NCBI RefSeq assembly: GCF_017873335.1
Contig: NZ_JAGGKB010000004.1
Location: forward strand, 62,001-126,000
Origin: Thermococcus stetteri
GTDB lineage: Archaea; Methanobacteriota_B; Thermococci; Thermococcales; Thermococcaceae
Direction of reading: 5' to 3'
Length of the DNA: 64,000 nt
Shown: positions 36,533 to 47,300 of the stretch, piece after piece
Position numbering within the stretch: the first letter of the stretch is position 1
Layout of the letters: every line of letters begins with the position of its first letter
Program-made: the position numbers and the translations under genes
Notes under the pieces: generated by a model
The model's database searches: none
What the model saw: only the letters and a program-made list of their open reading frames with translations
What the model was told of the DNA's origin: nothing

Positions 36533-37281
36533 CCCAGCCCCTTGAGGATCATCCTTATCGCCAGAAAGGCCATCACGACGGCGAAGGCCTTCGTCAAGTG
36601 GGCCGCCTTCGTCTTCCTCGCTATCTTCGCCCCGAGCTGAGCACCGATTATCAGGCCCGGGACTAGGAGGACAAGCCACTCAACCTCGACGTTGCCGAGC
36701 ATGTAGTGCTTTATCGCTCCCGAAGTGGCCGTAAAGACTATGGCGAAGCTCGAAGTCGCGACAGCGTAGTGTATCGGAAGGCCCATGTAGGTCAGGAAGG
36801 GCACGTTTATGGCTCCACCTCCGATTCCGAGGAGCCCGCTGGCCACTCCAGCTACGAAGCCGCCGACCGGGACGAGCTTGTAGTCGAGCTTTACCTCCTT
36901 CAGCTCGACCTCGTGCGGCTCCCTGCTCTTCTTCCGGTAGAGCCTTATCGCCACGAGGAGGAGCACCACACCGAAGATAACCTTCAGCTGGGAGGAACTT
37001 ATATAACTAGTCGCCCACGCGCCGATGTAGGCCCCTATGACTGCCGTTGATGCCAGCAAAAGGCCGGCCTTGTAGTGTATCCTCCCCTGCCTGTGGTATG
37101 CTATAGCCGCGCTAAGGGATGTGAAAACTATCGCCGCGCTGGAAGTCCCTACGGCATGGTGTATCTCGACGCCGAGGAAGTTAAGGGTGGGAACTATCAG
37201 AAAGCCCCCTCCGAGGCCGAACATAGCGGCGAGGATCCCTATGAATATACCGACTCCAAAGTATGCGATGTATTTGAGCAA
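36517..37281 (-). CDS. TauE/SafE-family sulfite exporter-like permease
   Basis: A 254-residue membrane protein of the TauE/SafE (DUF81) family, with two internal repeats typical of the group: FGLGGGFLIVPTLNFLGVEIHHAVGTSSAAI and LLGIGGGAINVPFLTYMGLPIHYAVATSSFAI. About eight helices. Members export sulfite, sulfoacetate or related anions; the substrate here is unknown. The start is TTG 37281, supported by GGAGGTGAT just upstream. It lies 13 bp after the M42 peptidase gene on the same strand. Confidence 0.88.
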
Positions 37282-37294
37282 CTGATCACCTCCG

Positions 37295-38290
37295 CTAAAG
37301 CTCGAAAGCTATCGCCTCTATCAGCTTTATAAGCCCCTCAAGGTCTCCGATGTGGAGCGTCTCGACCTCGCTGTGGAGGTACTTTATCGGAACGCTCAAA
37401 GCCAAGACCTCACTTTTGTCCTGGAAAACTGACGCATCCGTTCCCCCTCCGGTAACTCCTATCTGGAGCGGGATTTCGTTCTTCGACGCTATTTCAGCGA
37501 CCTTTCTCGCGAGCCTTCTCGTGTAGATGGCCGAGTTATCAGCGGCCCTTATCACTGGTCCACCGCCGAGTTTAACGTCGCCCGTTAAATCGGCACAGCA
37601 GCCGAAGGAGTCAACAGCGAAGGCGTACTTTGGAGAGTACTTCTGGGCCAAGAACTTCGCTCCCTTAAGCCCTATTTCCTCCTGAACGGTGAAGGCAAAG
37701 ACGTACTTGCCGTCTAGGTCGTGGTCAACAAGATCCTTTATCGCCTCGACGAGGGCAACGACGCCAAAGCGATCGTCAAGCGAGCGCGTTGAGACGTAGC
37801 GGTCGTTCAGGACGGCGAAGTGCTTCTTAAAGACGGCGTAGTCAAGAACCTTGACGCCGAGTGCCTCAGCCTCCTCCCTGCTATCTGCACCGATGTCTAT
37901 CACGAGCCTGTGCCAGGGAACCGTCTCGAACTTTCTCTCAAGGTTCAGGTGGACTGGCAAAACCCCAATAACGCCGTCGAGCTTCCCGTTCTCGGTTATC
38001 ACGTCGAAGTGCCGCCCGTAGAGGAGCCTGTCGTCGATGCCACCGACCTTCCTGAAGGTAAGCTTCCCGTCGGGCCTTATGCCTGTGATAAGAAGTCCTA
38101 TCTCGTCCATGTGTGCCATGAAGACTGCCTTCGTCTCGCCCTCGCCGAGCTCGACGACGAGGTTTCCAATGGTGTCCACGGTGTAGTCGGCGTAGGGCTC
38201 TATCCACTCGGCTATCTTCTCCCTAACCCTCTCTTCGTAGCCCGAAATGCCAGGAATCTGGGTTATCTCCCTCAGCTCATCAATCAGCAT
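37295..38290 (-). CDS. M42-family metallo-aminopeptidase
   Basis: A 331-residue enzyme of the TET/M42 family that trims peptides from proteolysis inside the cell as a dodecamer. Metal and catalytic residues are visible: VFMAHMDEIG with the first metal His and Asp, SLDDRFGVVAL with the bridging Asp, FTVQEEIGLKGA with the catalytic Glu pair, AVDSFG with the metal Asp, and YLHSEVETLH with the last His. Specificity is unknown. ATG 38290 follows GAGGTGGTTGTG, and the GTG at 38299 is not used. It forms an operon with the downstream TauE-like gene and perhaps the upstream dehydrogenase. Confidence 0.92.
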   Translation of the reverse strand: MLIDELREITQIPGISGYEERVREKIAEWIEPYADYTVDTIGNLVVELGEGETKAVFMAHMDEIGLLITGIRPDGKLTFRKVGGIDDRLLYGRHFDVITENGKLDGVIGVLPVHLNLERKFETVPWHRLVIDIGADSREEAEALGVKVLDYAVFKKHFAVLNDRYVSTRSLDDRFGVVALVEAIKDLVDHDLDGKYVFAFTVQEEIGLKGAKFLAQKYSPKYAFAVDSFGCCADLTGDVKLGGGPVIRAADNSAIYTRRLARKVAEIASKNEIPLQIGVTGGGTDASVFQDKSEVLALSVPIKYLHSEVETLHIGDLEGLIKLIEAIAFEL

Positions 38291-38300
38291 CACAACCACC

Positions 38301-39302
38301 TCAAAGCATCTTAACTTCTTCCGGCGGGCGAACCTTCACGACTTCCCTGTTCACAAGGTCTTTCGGTATCTCCCCCCTCAGAACGGCGAGAAGGTTCTTC
38401 ACCGCCTGGAAGCCCATGTCTTCCATCGCTTCCCTACTCAGGCCCGCGTGGTGTGGAGTTAAGACCGTCTCCCACTCGTACTTGAAGAGCGGGTGTTCCG
38501 TTACAGGCTCTTTCTCGAACACATCGGTAGCGTAGCCCTTCAGTTTACCCTTTTCGATGGCCCTGACGACGGCTTCCTCGTCCACGAGGGTTCCCCTGCC
38601 TATGTTTACCAGGTACTTGCCCTCAAGGAGCTTCAGGCGTTCCTCGTTGATGATGTGGTAGGTTTCGGGCGTTGCAGGTAGGGCGAGGATGACGATATCG
38701 CTCTCCCTCAGGACTTCTTCAAGCGGGAGGTACTTCGCCCCGACCTCAGCTTCGATGTCTTCTTTCCTCGAGCGCGACCAGTAGAGTATCTCGGTTCCCA
38801 TTGCCCTCATTCTCCTCGCTATGGCCTTTCCAATGGCCCCCATTCCGAGGATTCCGACCTTCTTCCCGTAGACCGTCTCGATGTCCTTGAAAGTGCTCCA
38901 TATCTTGGCGTGGCTGTCCCACTCACCCTTTCTGATTAGCTTATCAGTGTAGACGAACTTCCTGAGAAGGGCTATCGTCAGGCCAACGGCGAACTCTGCC
39001 ACAGCCTCGCTCAGAACGCCCGAAACCTTGGTAACGTAGATCCCTCTCTCTGTCGCGGCTTCCACATCGACGTGATCGTAGCCGGCCGAATGACAGCTTA
39101 TGACCTTGAGTCTCTCGGCCCTTTCAATCACATCTCTCGGAACCCTGTTCAGCGGAGAGACGATAAGCCCGTCGTAGTCCTTAATTTTCTCGGCCAGCTC
39201 CTCAACGCTCGGGTAGAGGAGAAAATCAACGTCCGCGTACTTCTTCAGCTCCTCAACTGGCTTGCTCTTCATCTTAAAGACGACCAGAACCTTCGGCCTC
39301 AT
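38301..39302 (-). CDS. NAD(P)-dependent D-2-hydroxyacid dehydrogenase
   Basis: A 333-residue D-isomer-specific 2-hydroxyacid dehydrogenase, related to glyoxylate reductase and phosphoglycerate dehydrogenase. The NAD(P) loop is VGILGMGAIGKAIA, followed by WSRSRKED, whose residues after the second strand favour NADP over NAD. The catalytic Arg (NIGRGTLVDEEAV), Glu (ATDVFEKEPV) and His (LTPHHAGLS) are present. The substrate cannot be read from sequence. Its stop lies 10 bp before the M42 start, so the two may be co-transcribed. Confidence 0.88.
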   Translation of the reverse strand: MRPKVLVVFKMKSKPVEELKKYADVDFLLYPSVEELAEKIKDYDGLIVSPLNRVPRDVIERAERLKVISCHSAGYDHVDVEAATERGIYVTKVSGVLSEAVAEFAVGLTIALLRKFVYTDKLIRKGEWDSHAKIWSTFKDIETVYGKKVGILGMGAIGKAIARRMRAMGTEILYWSRSRKEDIEAEVGAKYLPLEEVLRESDIVILALPATPETYHIINEERLKLLEGKYLVNIGRGTLVDEEAVVRAIEKGKLKGYATDVFEKEPVTEHPLFKYEWETVLTPHHAGLSREAMEDMGFQAVKNLLAVLRGEIPKDLVNREVVKVRPPEEVKML

Positions 39303-39401
39303 GGTACCACCTTAAGATACACATCGAAACGAGCCTAATAAGGTTTTTGGAACCGGGAAAGCTTAAAAATAAAAGGGCGCTTTCCCGTGTAGGTGGTCGA
39401 G

Positions 39402-40847
39402 ATGGCGGTTGAGAGGAAGAAGTGGAGCGAGAATTTCAGCGAGTGGTACAACGAGCTGATCGAAACTGCTGGAATACAGGACAAGCGCTACCCGGTCAAG
39501 GGTATGAACGTCTGGCTCCCGTACGGGCTTAAGATTATGCGCAACATAGAGCGCTTCATCCACGCCGAGATGGAGAGAACGGGCCACGATGAAGTTCTAT
39601 TCCCGGCGCTCATCCCTGAAACCGAGTTCCAGAAGGAGGCCGAGCACATAAAGGGCTTTGAGGGAGAGGTTTACTGGGTGACCCACGCCGGCCACGACCC
39701 GCTCGATGTCAGGCTCATTCTCCGCCCAACGAGCGAGACGGCAATGTACTCGATGTTCTCACTCTGGATAAGGTCTCACGCTGACCTGCCCTTCAAGATA
39801 TACCAGATCGTCAACGTCTACCGCTACGAGACCAAGCACACGAGGCCGCTAATCAGGGTTAGAGAGATCAGCAGGTTCTTTGAGGCCCACACGGCCCACG
39901 ACAGCTACGAGGATGCGGAGAGGCAGATAAAGGAAGACCTTGAGATATTCGACAACCTCGCGAAGTTCCTCGCGCTTCCGTACATCATATCCAAGCGCCC
40001 GGAGTGGGACAAGTTCCCGGGAGCTTACTACTCCCTCGGCGCTGAGGTCATGATGCCCGACGGCAGGACGCTTCAGATAGGCACGATGCACAACTACAGG
40101 CAGAACTTCGCCAAGGCCTACAACATCCAGTACGAGACTGAAACGGGTGACCACGAGTACGCCCACCAGACGACCTTCGGAATGAGCGAGAGGCTCCTCG
40201 CGGCGGTCATAGCAATCCACGGCGACGACAGGGGAATGGTGCTCCCGCCGACGATAGCGCCGATACAGGTCGTCATCGTTCCGATACCCAAAAAGGACAG
40301 CAAAGCAGACGTTTTCGCCTACGCTAGGGAGATAGCCGAGGAGCTTAGAACCGCCGGAATCAGAGTCCACGTTGACGAGCGCGACATAAGGCCCGGAAGG
40401 AAGTACTACGACTGGGAGCTCAAGGGCATCCCGCTCAGGATAGAGGTCGGCCCGAGGGACGTGGAAGGAAAGAAGGCCGTCCTAGCCAGAAGGGACACCC
40501 TCGAAAAGACGACCGTCAAGAGGGAAAACATCGTCGAGGAGGTCAGGGAGACCCTCGATGCAATTCATGAGAACCTCTACCAGAGGGCGAAGGAGTTCCT
40601 TGAGGGCCACATCAAGCGCGTTGAGACTATCGAGGAGGCAAAAGCTGTCTTTGAGGACAGGCGCGGAATCGTCGAGGTCCCCTGGTGCGGCGAGGAGGAG
40701 TGCGGCCTCAAGATGGAGGAAGAGCTCGAGGCGAAGATGCTCGGAATCCCGTATCCGGAGGAGAAGGCGAAGGCTCCTGAGGGCAAGAAGTGCCCGGTCT
40801 GTGGCAGAGAAGCGAAGTTCATCGCGAGGTTCGCGAGGACTTACTGA
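39402..40847 (+). CDS. proS: Prolyl-tRNA synthetase (archaeal type)
   Basis: Charges tRNA-Pro. The 481-residue class II enzyme has motif 2 ([20 protein letters not shown]), the ATP site [37 protein letters not shown] as motif 3, an anticodon-binding domain ([14 protein letters not shown]), and the archaeal/eukaryotic C-terminal zinc module with CGEEECG and [14 protein letters not shown] 39402 follows AGGTGGTCGAG. No editing insertion is seen. Single gene with its own T/A-rich box (gcttaaaaataa, near 39361). Confidence 0.96.
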   Translation: MAVERKKWSENFSEWYNELIETAGIQDKRYPVKGMNVWLPYGLKIMRNIERFIHAEMERTGHDEVLFPALIPETEFQKEAEHIKGFEGEVYWVTHAGHDPLDVRLILRPTSETAMYSMFSLWIRSHADLPFKIYQIVNVYRYETKHTRPLIRVREISRFFEAHTAHDSYEDAERQIKEDLEIFDNLAKFLALPYIISKRPEWDKFPGAYYSLGAEVMMPDGRTLQIGTMHNYRQNFAKAYNIQYETETGDHEYAHQTTFGMSERLLAAVIAIHGDDRGMVLPPTIAPIQVVIVPIPKKDSKADVFAYAREIAEELRTAGIRVHVDERDIRPGRKYYDWELKGIPLRIEVGPRDVEGKKAVLARRDTLEKTTVKRENIVEEVRETLDAIHENLYQRAKEFLEGHIKRVETIEEAKAVFEDRRGIVEVPWCGEEECGLKMEEELEAKMLGIPYPEEKAKAPEGKKCPVCGREAKFIARFARTY

Positions 40848-40870
40848 TCCCTCACCAAAACTCTTTTAAC

Positions 40871-40908
40871 ATTTTTGAATCGTGATAATATTATGGCGAT
40901 TCAAAAAT
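40871..40908. repeat. Perfect 12-bp inverted repeat across the start of the ATPase-nuclease gene
   Basis: The arms atttttgaatcg (40871-40882) and cgattcaaaaat (40897-40908) are exact reverse complements around a 14-base loop. The loop contains the likely ribosome binding bases GTGAT and the ATG at 40893. In RNA a hairpin would hold the start codon in its loop. In DNA it would be a palindromic operator just downstream of proS. Confidence 0.8.
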
Positions 40909-42263
40909 TTGTCGACCGGGATGAGGAGCTGAAAACACTTGAGAGGTTGTACAATAGGCCGGGTTTCACCCTCGTCCTTGTAACGGGGAGGCGAAGGATA
41001 GGCAAAAGCCGCCTTGTCCGGGAGTTTCTCAAAGGAAAAAAAGCCGTGAGCGTCCAGTTTGAAAAGAGGGTGTGGGAGTACAACCTGGACAAGTTCAACA
41101 GGGCCATCGCCGAGTACTTTGGAATCCCCCATCCGGGCTTCAAGAGCTTCACGGATGCGTTCAGGTTCATAGTCTCTCAGACTGGAGAAAGACTCGTTGT
41201 TTTCCTGGACGAGTTCTCCTACCTGCTCAGGTATTCTGAGGTCGAGGCCGAGTTCCAGAGCATCGTGGATGAAGTTCTCCGGGAGAGCAACGTCATGCTG
41301 ATCCTCTCCGCGTCCTCTGTTGGCCTGCTGAAAAGGAGCTTCTTTGAGTACTCAAGTCCTCTCTACGGCAGGAGCGATGCCACCCTGAACCTCCAGCCGC
41401 TTCGGTTTGGACACCTTTTTGAGTGGTTTGAGGGAGTCTCCCCGGAGGATGCGGTAAAGCTCTACGCCGTGACCTCTGGCGTTCCTCGGTACCTCGAAAT
41501 GTTCCAAGGAAAAGACGTCGATAATGAAATACGGTCGAACTTCTTCGATCCGAACTCGTTCCTCTTCCGGGAGGCAAAAGAGCTGCTTGAAGAGGAGTTC
41601 AGAGAACCGGAAACGTACTACACGATACTTGAAGCCGTTGCCAGGGAGAAGACCCGGGTGAACGAGATCGCCCAGAGCTCGTATCTCGAGCCCTCAAAGG
41701 TGGGGCGGTACCTCAGGGTACTGGAAGACCTCGGGATACTGAAGAGGGAGCTCCCAGTTGGAAGGAAAGCCAAGAGGGGCATATACCGGTTTAAAGACCT
41801 GTACTTTGCGTTCTGGTTTGCGTTCGTGGCTCCGTACTTTGAGGAGATAGAGAGCGGCTTTCCGGACGGTGCCTTCTACAACTTCGAGGAGGGCTTCAAC
41901 AGGTACCTCGGCTTCGCCTTTGAGGAGATAGCGAGGCAGAGCATCATCGAGATGAACAGAAAGGGCATGCTTCCCTTCAGGCTCACCGAGCTCGGTAGAT
42001 GGTGGTATAGGGGAGAGGAAATCGACCTCGTCGGGCTGAACGGGAGGGAAAAGAAAGCCCTTCTGGTGGAAATCAAATGGAAAGACCTTAAGAGACGGGA
42101 GCTGGAAAGGATTCTCCGCGATCTGGAGAGAAAGGCCTCGCTGATGGACTTGAAAGGGTGGGAAGTCCAGTTCGGGATCATCGCCAAGAGTGCAGAACCC
42201 ATCGAGGGTGGTTTGGTCATAGACCTGGATGGTCTAAGAGAGGCATGGGGTGCTGGCGGATGA
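40893..42263 (+). CDS. Archaeal ATPase with C-terminal DUF234/PD-(D/E)XK-like domain
   Basis: A 456-residue protein. Residues 1-220 are an archaeal STAND-type ATPase: FVDREELKT-like start, Walker A GRRRIGKSRLVREFL, Walker B VVFLDEFSYLL. A winged-helix linker follows (VNEIAQSSYLEPSKVGRYLRVLEDLGIL). The C-terminal domain (DUF234) resembles a PD-(D/E)XK nuclease, with GEEIDLVGL and LLVEIKWKDL giving D and ExK. Family members are common in archaea, with unknown targets. ATG 40893 lies inside an inverted repeat. It is coupled to the carbamoyltransferase (ATGA). The pair may form a conditional unit, but function is unproven. Confidence 0.88.
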   Translation: MAIQKFVDRDEELKTLERLYNRPGFTLVLVTGRRRIGKSRLVREFLKGKKAVSVQFEKRVWEYNLDKFNRAIAEYFGIPHPGFKSFTDAFRFIVSQTGERLVVFLDEFSYLLRYSEVEAEFQSIVDEVLRESNVMLILSASSVGLLKRSFFEYSSPLYGRSDATLNLQPLRFGHLFEWFEGVSPEDAVKLYAVTSGVPRYLEMFQGKDVDNEIRSNFFDPNSFLFREAKELLEEEFREPETYYTILEAVAREKTRVNEIAQSSYLEPSKVGRYLRVLEDLGILKRELPVGRKAKRGIYRFKDLYFAFWFAFVAPYFEEIESGFPDGAFYNFEEGFNRYLGFAFEEIARQSIIEMNRKGMLPFRLTELGRWWYRGEEIDLVGLNGREKKALLVEIKWKDLKRRELERILRDLERKASLMDLKGWEVQFGIIAKSAEPIEGGLVIDLDGLREAWGAGG

Positions 42264-43870
42264 TCCTCGGAGTCCACGACGGCCACGACGCTGGGGCTGT
42301 CCTGATAGATGGCGAGAGGATATTCGCGGTGAACGAGGAGAGAGTGAACCGCGTTAAAAAGTACCGCGGCTTCCCGGAGCTAAGCATCCGAAAAGTCCTT
42401 GAGATGGCCGAGGCAAATCCTGAAGACGTCGAGGTCATAGCCGTTGCCGGGATATTCAGGAAGCAGAAAAGGCTCCTCGAGCTTGAGGAAAACCTAAAGG
42501 TAATTTTCGGAAAAGACTTCAAGAGGAAAGTCCTCTTCGTCGAACACCACCTTGCCCATTCGGCCTCGGCCTACTACACTTCCGGCTGGAGGGACGCAAT
42601 AGCTTTGAGCATAGACGCGGCTGGAGACGGGCTTAGCTCGTCAATCTACATCGCGAGAGACGGCGAGATGATAAGAATAGCCCAGAGCACTTACTTAGAT
42701 TCTCTCGGCGACTTTTATGCGTCTGTTACTGAACTCCTCGGCTTCAAGCCGATGAGGCACGAGGGCAAAGTGATGAGCTTAGCGGCCTACGGGAAGCCCA
42801 CCTACGATTTGAGCGCGATAATCGAGCTCAACGGCCTAACCTTTGAGAACCACCTGAAGGTTGTCGGCGTTGAAGCGACAAGAAGGCTCGCGGAGCTGTT
42901 CAAGTACCCGCTGAAGCACGCGAAGGAGATAGCAACCCAAATGAAGCGCGGGAAGCTCGACGGAAAGCTCCAGAGAAAGGCGATAGAAATAGCGGCCAGC
43001 GCCCAGGCTCACTTGGAGAAGCTCGTTGAAGAGCTCGGCCTCAGGCTTAAAGGTTACTCCCTGCCGGTGGCCTACGCTGGAGGAGTTGCCCAGAACGTCA
43101 AAGCCAACGCGGTTTTAAGGCACGTCTTCGGGGATGACAGCATCTGGATCTTCCCGGCGATGGATGACGGCGGTCTCGCCTTTGGGGCGGCGGTATTCGT
43201 AAAGGCCCAGTTCGAGAGGCTCGACGGAAAGTGGAGGCCTTCTAAGCTGGAGCACGTTTATCTAGGGCCGGAGTATTCGAGCGAGGAGATAGAAAGCGTC
43301 CTCAATGAAGAGGGGCTTGCCTATGAGGAGATAAGCGACGTCCCAGGATTCATTGCCGACGCTCTTGTCGAAGGAAAGCTTGTGGGTCTCTTCCAGGAAA
43401 GAATGGAGTACGGGCCGAGGGCTCTGGGCAACCGCTCAATTCTCGCCGACCCGAGGGACGAAAGTGTGAAGGAAAAACTCAACGTCGCCCTTAAGAGGGA
43501 TGTCTTTCAGCCCTTTGCGCCTTCAATGCTCTGGGAGAAGGCTGGGGAGTACCTTGAAGACCTGAACGGAAGGCCCAACGAGTTCATGACGATGAGCTAC
43601 ACCGCGAGCGAGGAGTTTAGAGAAGTGGCTCCCGCCGTTGTCCACGTTGACAGCACGACAAGACCGCAGGCTGTGAGGAAAGAGATCAACGAATTGTACT
43701 ACCTTGTAATTGAAAAGTTCAGCAAACGGACGGGGCTTGGTGCAGTGCTCAACACGAGCTTCAACATGCACGGGGAGCCGATAGTCTGTTCACCTGCCGA
43801 TGCTGTGAAGACTTTCAGGGAGGCCAAACTCGATCGCTTAGTCATCGGGAATTTTGCAGTATCACGTTGA
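42260..43870 (+). CDS. NodU/CmcH-family carbamoyltransferase
   Basis: A 536-residue O-carbamoyltransferase. The N-terminal Kae1-like domain contains ILGVHDGHDAGAVLIDGERIFAVNEERVNR, the metal-binding FVEHHLAHSASAYYTSG, and LSIDAAGDGLSSSIY. The C-terminal part has LFQERMEYGPRALGNRSILADPR for carbamoyladenylate chemistry and VLNTSFNMHGEPIV. Such enzymes carbamoylate sugars or secondary metabolites using carbamoyl phosphate and ATP; the acceptor is unknown. The start ATG 42260 overlaps the ATPase stop. The frame upstream of 42260 is inside the ATPase gene and is not used. Confidence 0.92.
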   Translation: MILGVHDGHDAGAVLIDGERIFAVNEERVNRVKKYRGFPELSIRKVLEMAEANPEDVEVIAVAGIFRKQKRLLELEENLKVIFGKDFKRKVLFVEHHLAHSASAYYTSGWRDAIALSIDAAGDGLSSSIYIARDGEMIRIAQSTYLDSLGDFYASVTELLGFKPMRHEGKVMSLAAYGKPTYDLSAIIELNGLTFENHLKVVGVEATRRLAELFKYPLKHAKEIATQMKRGKLDGKLQRKAIEIAASAQAHLEKLVEELGLRLKGYSLPVAYAGGVAQNVKANAVLRHVFGDDSIWIFPAMDDGGLAFGAAVFVKAQFERLDGKWRPSKLEHVYLGPEYSSEEIESVLNEEGLAYEEISDVPGFIADALVEGKLVGLFQERMEYGPRALGNRSILADPRDESVKEKLNVALKRDVFQPFAPSMLWEKAGEYLEDLNGRPNEFMTMSYTASEEFREVAPAVVHVDSTTRPQAVRKEINELYYLVIEKFSKRTGLGAVLNTSFNMHGEPIVCSPADAVKTFREAKLDRLVIGNFAVSR

Positions 43871-43989
43871 AAAGCCTTGTTTTTAGCTGTTCTCCTTTTT
43901 CACCAGTTTTGGAAGAAAATAGGCCTTACTTGGGGTTTGGGAAGTTTTTAATAACGTTTGGTTACCATCTGACAATGAGTTACGTTAAT

Positions 43990-44327
43990 GGATGGAATTG
44001 TAACGAAATTTTTTCGAGATATTGAAGAACGGCTTGTCCAGGCTTCTTTTGTATACTCTCCTTATGGAAATTTGATATTTTTGAATAAAGATGCAGGAAA
44101 ACAGATTAATCTCGATCTGCACTCCTCAAAACGCTCGGGAAGTGTTATGCTCATTGTTGTGCATGCCCTCAGCGGAAGGAGGAGAATTGAGTGCTTCCTG
44201 AAAAGTCCTTTCACAGTCCTCAAATCGGAGGTTTTTGGGAACTTTTCAAAGTACCCTTTGCGGAAAAGCTTATAAGATTTGAGTGTCTTTAGTAGTTTAG
44301 AGGGCAAAAGAAGGAAGAATCCGCCCT
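43990..44327 (+). promoter_or_regulatory. CRISPR leader region
   Basis: The AT-rich stretch directly left of the first repeat, on the side away from the degenerate last repeat, is the expected leader that promotes array transcription and new spacer entry. The last 90 bases include a TATA-like aagcttataag at about 44266-44276 and an aagaaggaag purine run. An open frame of 95 codons (43988-44275) runs through it. I regard it as doubtful. The left border of the leader is not known. Confidence 0.65.
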
Positions 44328-47300
44328 GTTGCAATAAGACTCTTGGAGAATTGAAACCGTACAGCCGGTACCAGTGGTCCCGAGCGCTCACTGGTTGCAA
44401 TAAGACTCTTGGAGAATTGAAACCCTTTCAAGGTGGAGGGAGTTGTGTGACTTTTAAGAAGTTGCAATAAGACTCTTGGAGAATTGAAACATAATCATAT
44501 TCATTGATGAAGCTCACAACTACTTCAGGTTGCAATAAGACTCTTGGAGAATTGAAACAAACATAGCTTTCGCCCTGTTATAAACCTCCCCGAGACGTTG
44601 CAATAAGACTCTTGGAGAATTGAAACAGGGTATGAAGAGCGCCCAAAAGCCACTAAGCCCGAAGTTGCAATAAGACTCTTGGAGAATTGAAACCCCTATC
44701 CCGGAAAAGGAAAGGAAAACGGGGAAAAACTGTTGCAATAAGACTCTTGGAGAATTGAAACTCCCTTACACCATGGACGCGGGAGCGGTTAGAATTGAGT
44801 TGCAATAAGACTCTTGGAGAATTGAAACTATAATGCGCGTTGAGGACCTTTGGCACTCCAGTTCCTGTTGCAATAAGACTCTTGGAGAATTGAAACTTAG
44901 CCGTCGTCCAGATCCCACGCGGGATCACCTGCCTTAAGAAGTTGCAATAAGACTCTTGGAGAATTGAAACATGGCAAAAACAAAGCACGGAGACGTCGCT
45001 GTTGAAGGTTGCAATAAGACTCTTGGAGAATTGAAACCCAAGGGGGCATTCCTCTCAATACTCCCTCACATTCCAGGTTGCAATAAGACTCTTGGAGAAT
45101 TGAAACAGGGTTGTTTGTCATTGCGAGCATCGCTATGCTACCGACGAGTTGCAATAAGACTCTTGGAGAATTGAAACCCTTTTTCAAAGTAAACATCACT
45201 ACCCCCTGACTCACTCGTTGCAATAAGACTCTTGGAGAATTGAAACTTCAACGAACTTTCTAAATTGCCTTATTGTCTTTATGGTTGCAATAAGACTCTT
45301 GGAGAATTGAAACCTAAAAACTCTATTATGTCTCCAAACCTGTTTGTTTCTGGTTGCAATAAGACTCTTGGAGAATTGAAACACTGCAATCACACTCGAC
45401 CTTGTGAACAATGTGAAATGTTGCAATAAGACTCTTGGAGAATTGAAACCTTATTATGCAAAGACGGATTTGAGTAATGTTGATGATAATAGTTGCAATA
45501 AGACTCTTGGAGAATTGAAACTCGAAGAGGCTCGGGAGGGTCCAAAAGCGAGTAACCTCCGTTGCAATAAGACTCTTGGAGAATTGAAACATGTTATAGG
45601 TTGTGAACCCCCACCAGACAGTATTCACGTTGCGTTGCAATAAGACTCTTGGAGAATTGAAACTTTTTCTTTCTGCGTTTTAGGAACTCTTCAAAACTAG
45701 TTGCAATAAGACTCTTGGAGAATTGAAACCTGAACAAAGCCAACGCGATGCCCTTCTTCACGTCCTCGTTGCAATAAGACTCTTGGAGAATTGAAACAAA
45801 GCACCCACGCTCATGACGTTAGTATCCCTTCCCACGTTGCAATAAGACTCTTGGAGAATTGAAACTCCCCCCGGTACGCACAGCCCCCTTGCTTCCCTGT
45901 GTTGCAATAAGACTCTTGGAGAATTGAAACAGACATGGTTGAGGAGGACCCAGAAGGTGCCGTCCCAGTTGCAATAAGACTCTTGGAGAATTGAAACGTG
46001 TTCAGCTACAGCAGAAGGCAGGTAGGAGAGATTGTGTTGCAATAAGACTCTTGGAGAATTGAAACTCAGCACAGAGCCAAACACCAGTAAAGCAAGCAAA
46101 ACCGGTTGCAATAAGACTCTTGGAGAATTGAAACCTCCTGAAGTCTGTATATATCAACCCTTCAAATAGTTGTTGCAATAAGACTCTTGGAGAATTGAAA
46201 CTCTTCACTGCCGTTTCGCCACCGTGCTTATACCTGCCGTTGCAATAAGACTCTTGGAGAATTGAAACACAAAATTCACCTTAGACTTTTCAAAGAATGT
46301 GAAAAGTTGCAATAAGACTCTTGGAGAATTGAAACATTGGCTTGGTTGAGTCTTGGAATGCATTTTTGGCAGACGTTGCAATAAGACTCTTGGAGAATTG
46401 AAACCTTTCACTGACTCCATGCCCCTAAACATGCCAAGAACTGTTGCAATAAGACTCTTGGAGAATTGAAACAACTATCTTTCGCTGGTCCTCTTTGATT
46501 TTTTCAATGGTTGCAATAAGACTCTTGGAGAATTGAAACATTGCTCATCAGTAAATATAATCTCAACAAGAGTTGCAATAAGACTCTTGGAGAATTGAAA
46601 CGTGTGTTGTCAATAGGTAATTATCGGTAGAGCTTATAAGTTGCAATAAGACTCTTGGAGAATTGAAACCTTGAAAAGAATAGGTCTTTCTCCTGGCCCT
46701 TTATCCAATGTTGCAATAAGACTCTTGGAGAATTGAAACCTTGGTTCAACACAACAGACCGAACCATCGCGGCAGTTGCAATAAGACTCTTGGAGAATTG
46801 AAACGGTTGAATCCATACACAGCGTCCTCAACATGCACCTTCGTTGCAATAAGACTCTTGGAGAATTGAAACATCGGTGGGTAGAGGGGTTATAGTAACG
46901 TATCCGTTCGAGTTGCAATAAGACTCTTGGAGAATTGAAACTTGATGTATTACTACCATAAGCAACAATGGAAATGAAAAGAACGTTGCAATAAGACTCT
47001 TGGAGAATTGAAACTCTTATGGTGTCGTTGGTGAAGATGTAGCCGCTTTCAGGTTGCAATAAGACTCTTGGAGAATTGAAACAAATTTTGAATATGCCCG
47101 TGTTCGTAAGCGTCTCCGCGTGTTGCAATAAGACTCTTGGAGAATTGAAACTGATATTTCTTGCTGTATTTCGCGTTAAAGAGTTCCTCCAGTTGCAATA
47201 AGACTCTTGGAGAATTGAAACAGCAATTAACTGGTGAGCCATATGGTGAAGAAAATATCGGTTGCAATAAGACTCTTGGAGAATTGAAACTCATCAGTTT

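Noticed and set aside
43988-44275. 95-codon frame before the CRISPR array as a gene
   Set aside because: It lies in the leader position, is AT-rich, has no recognisable family and only a poor start region. Kept as an observation, not a CDS.
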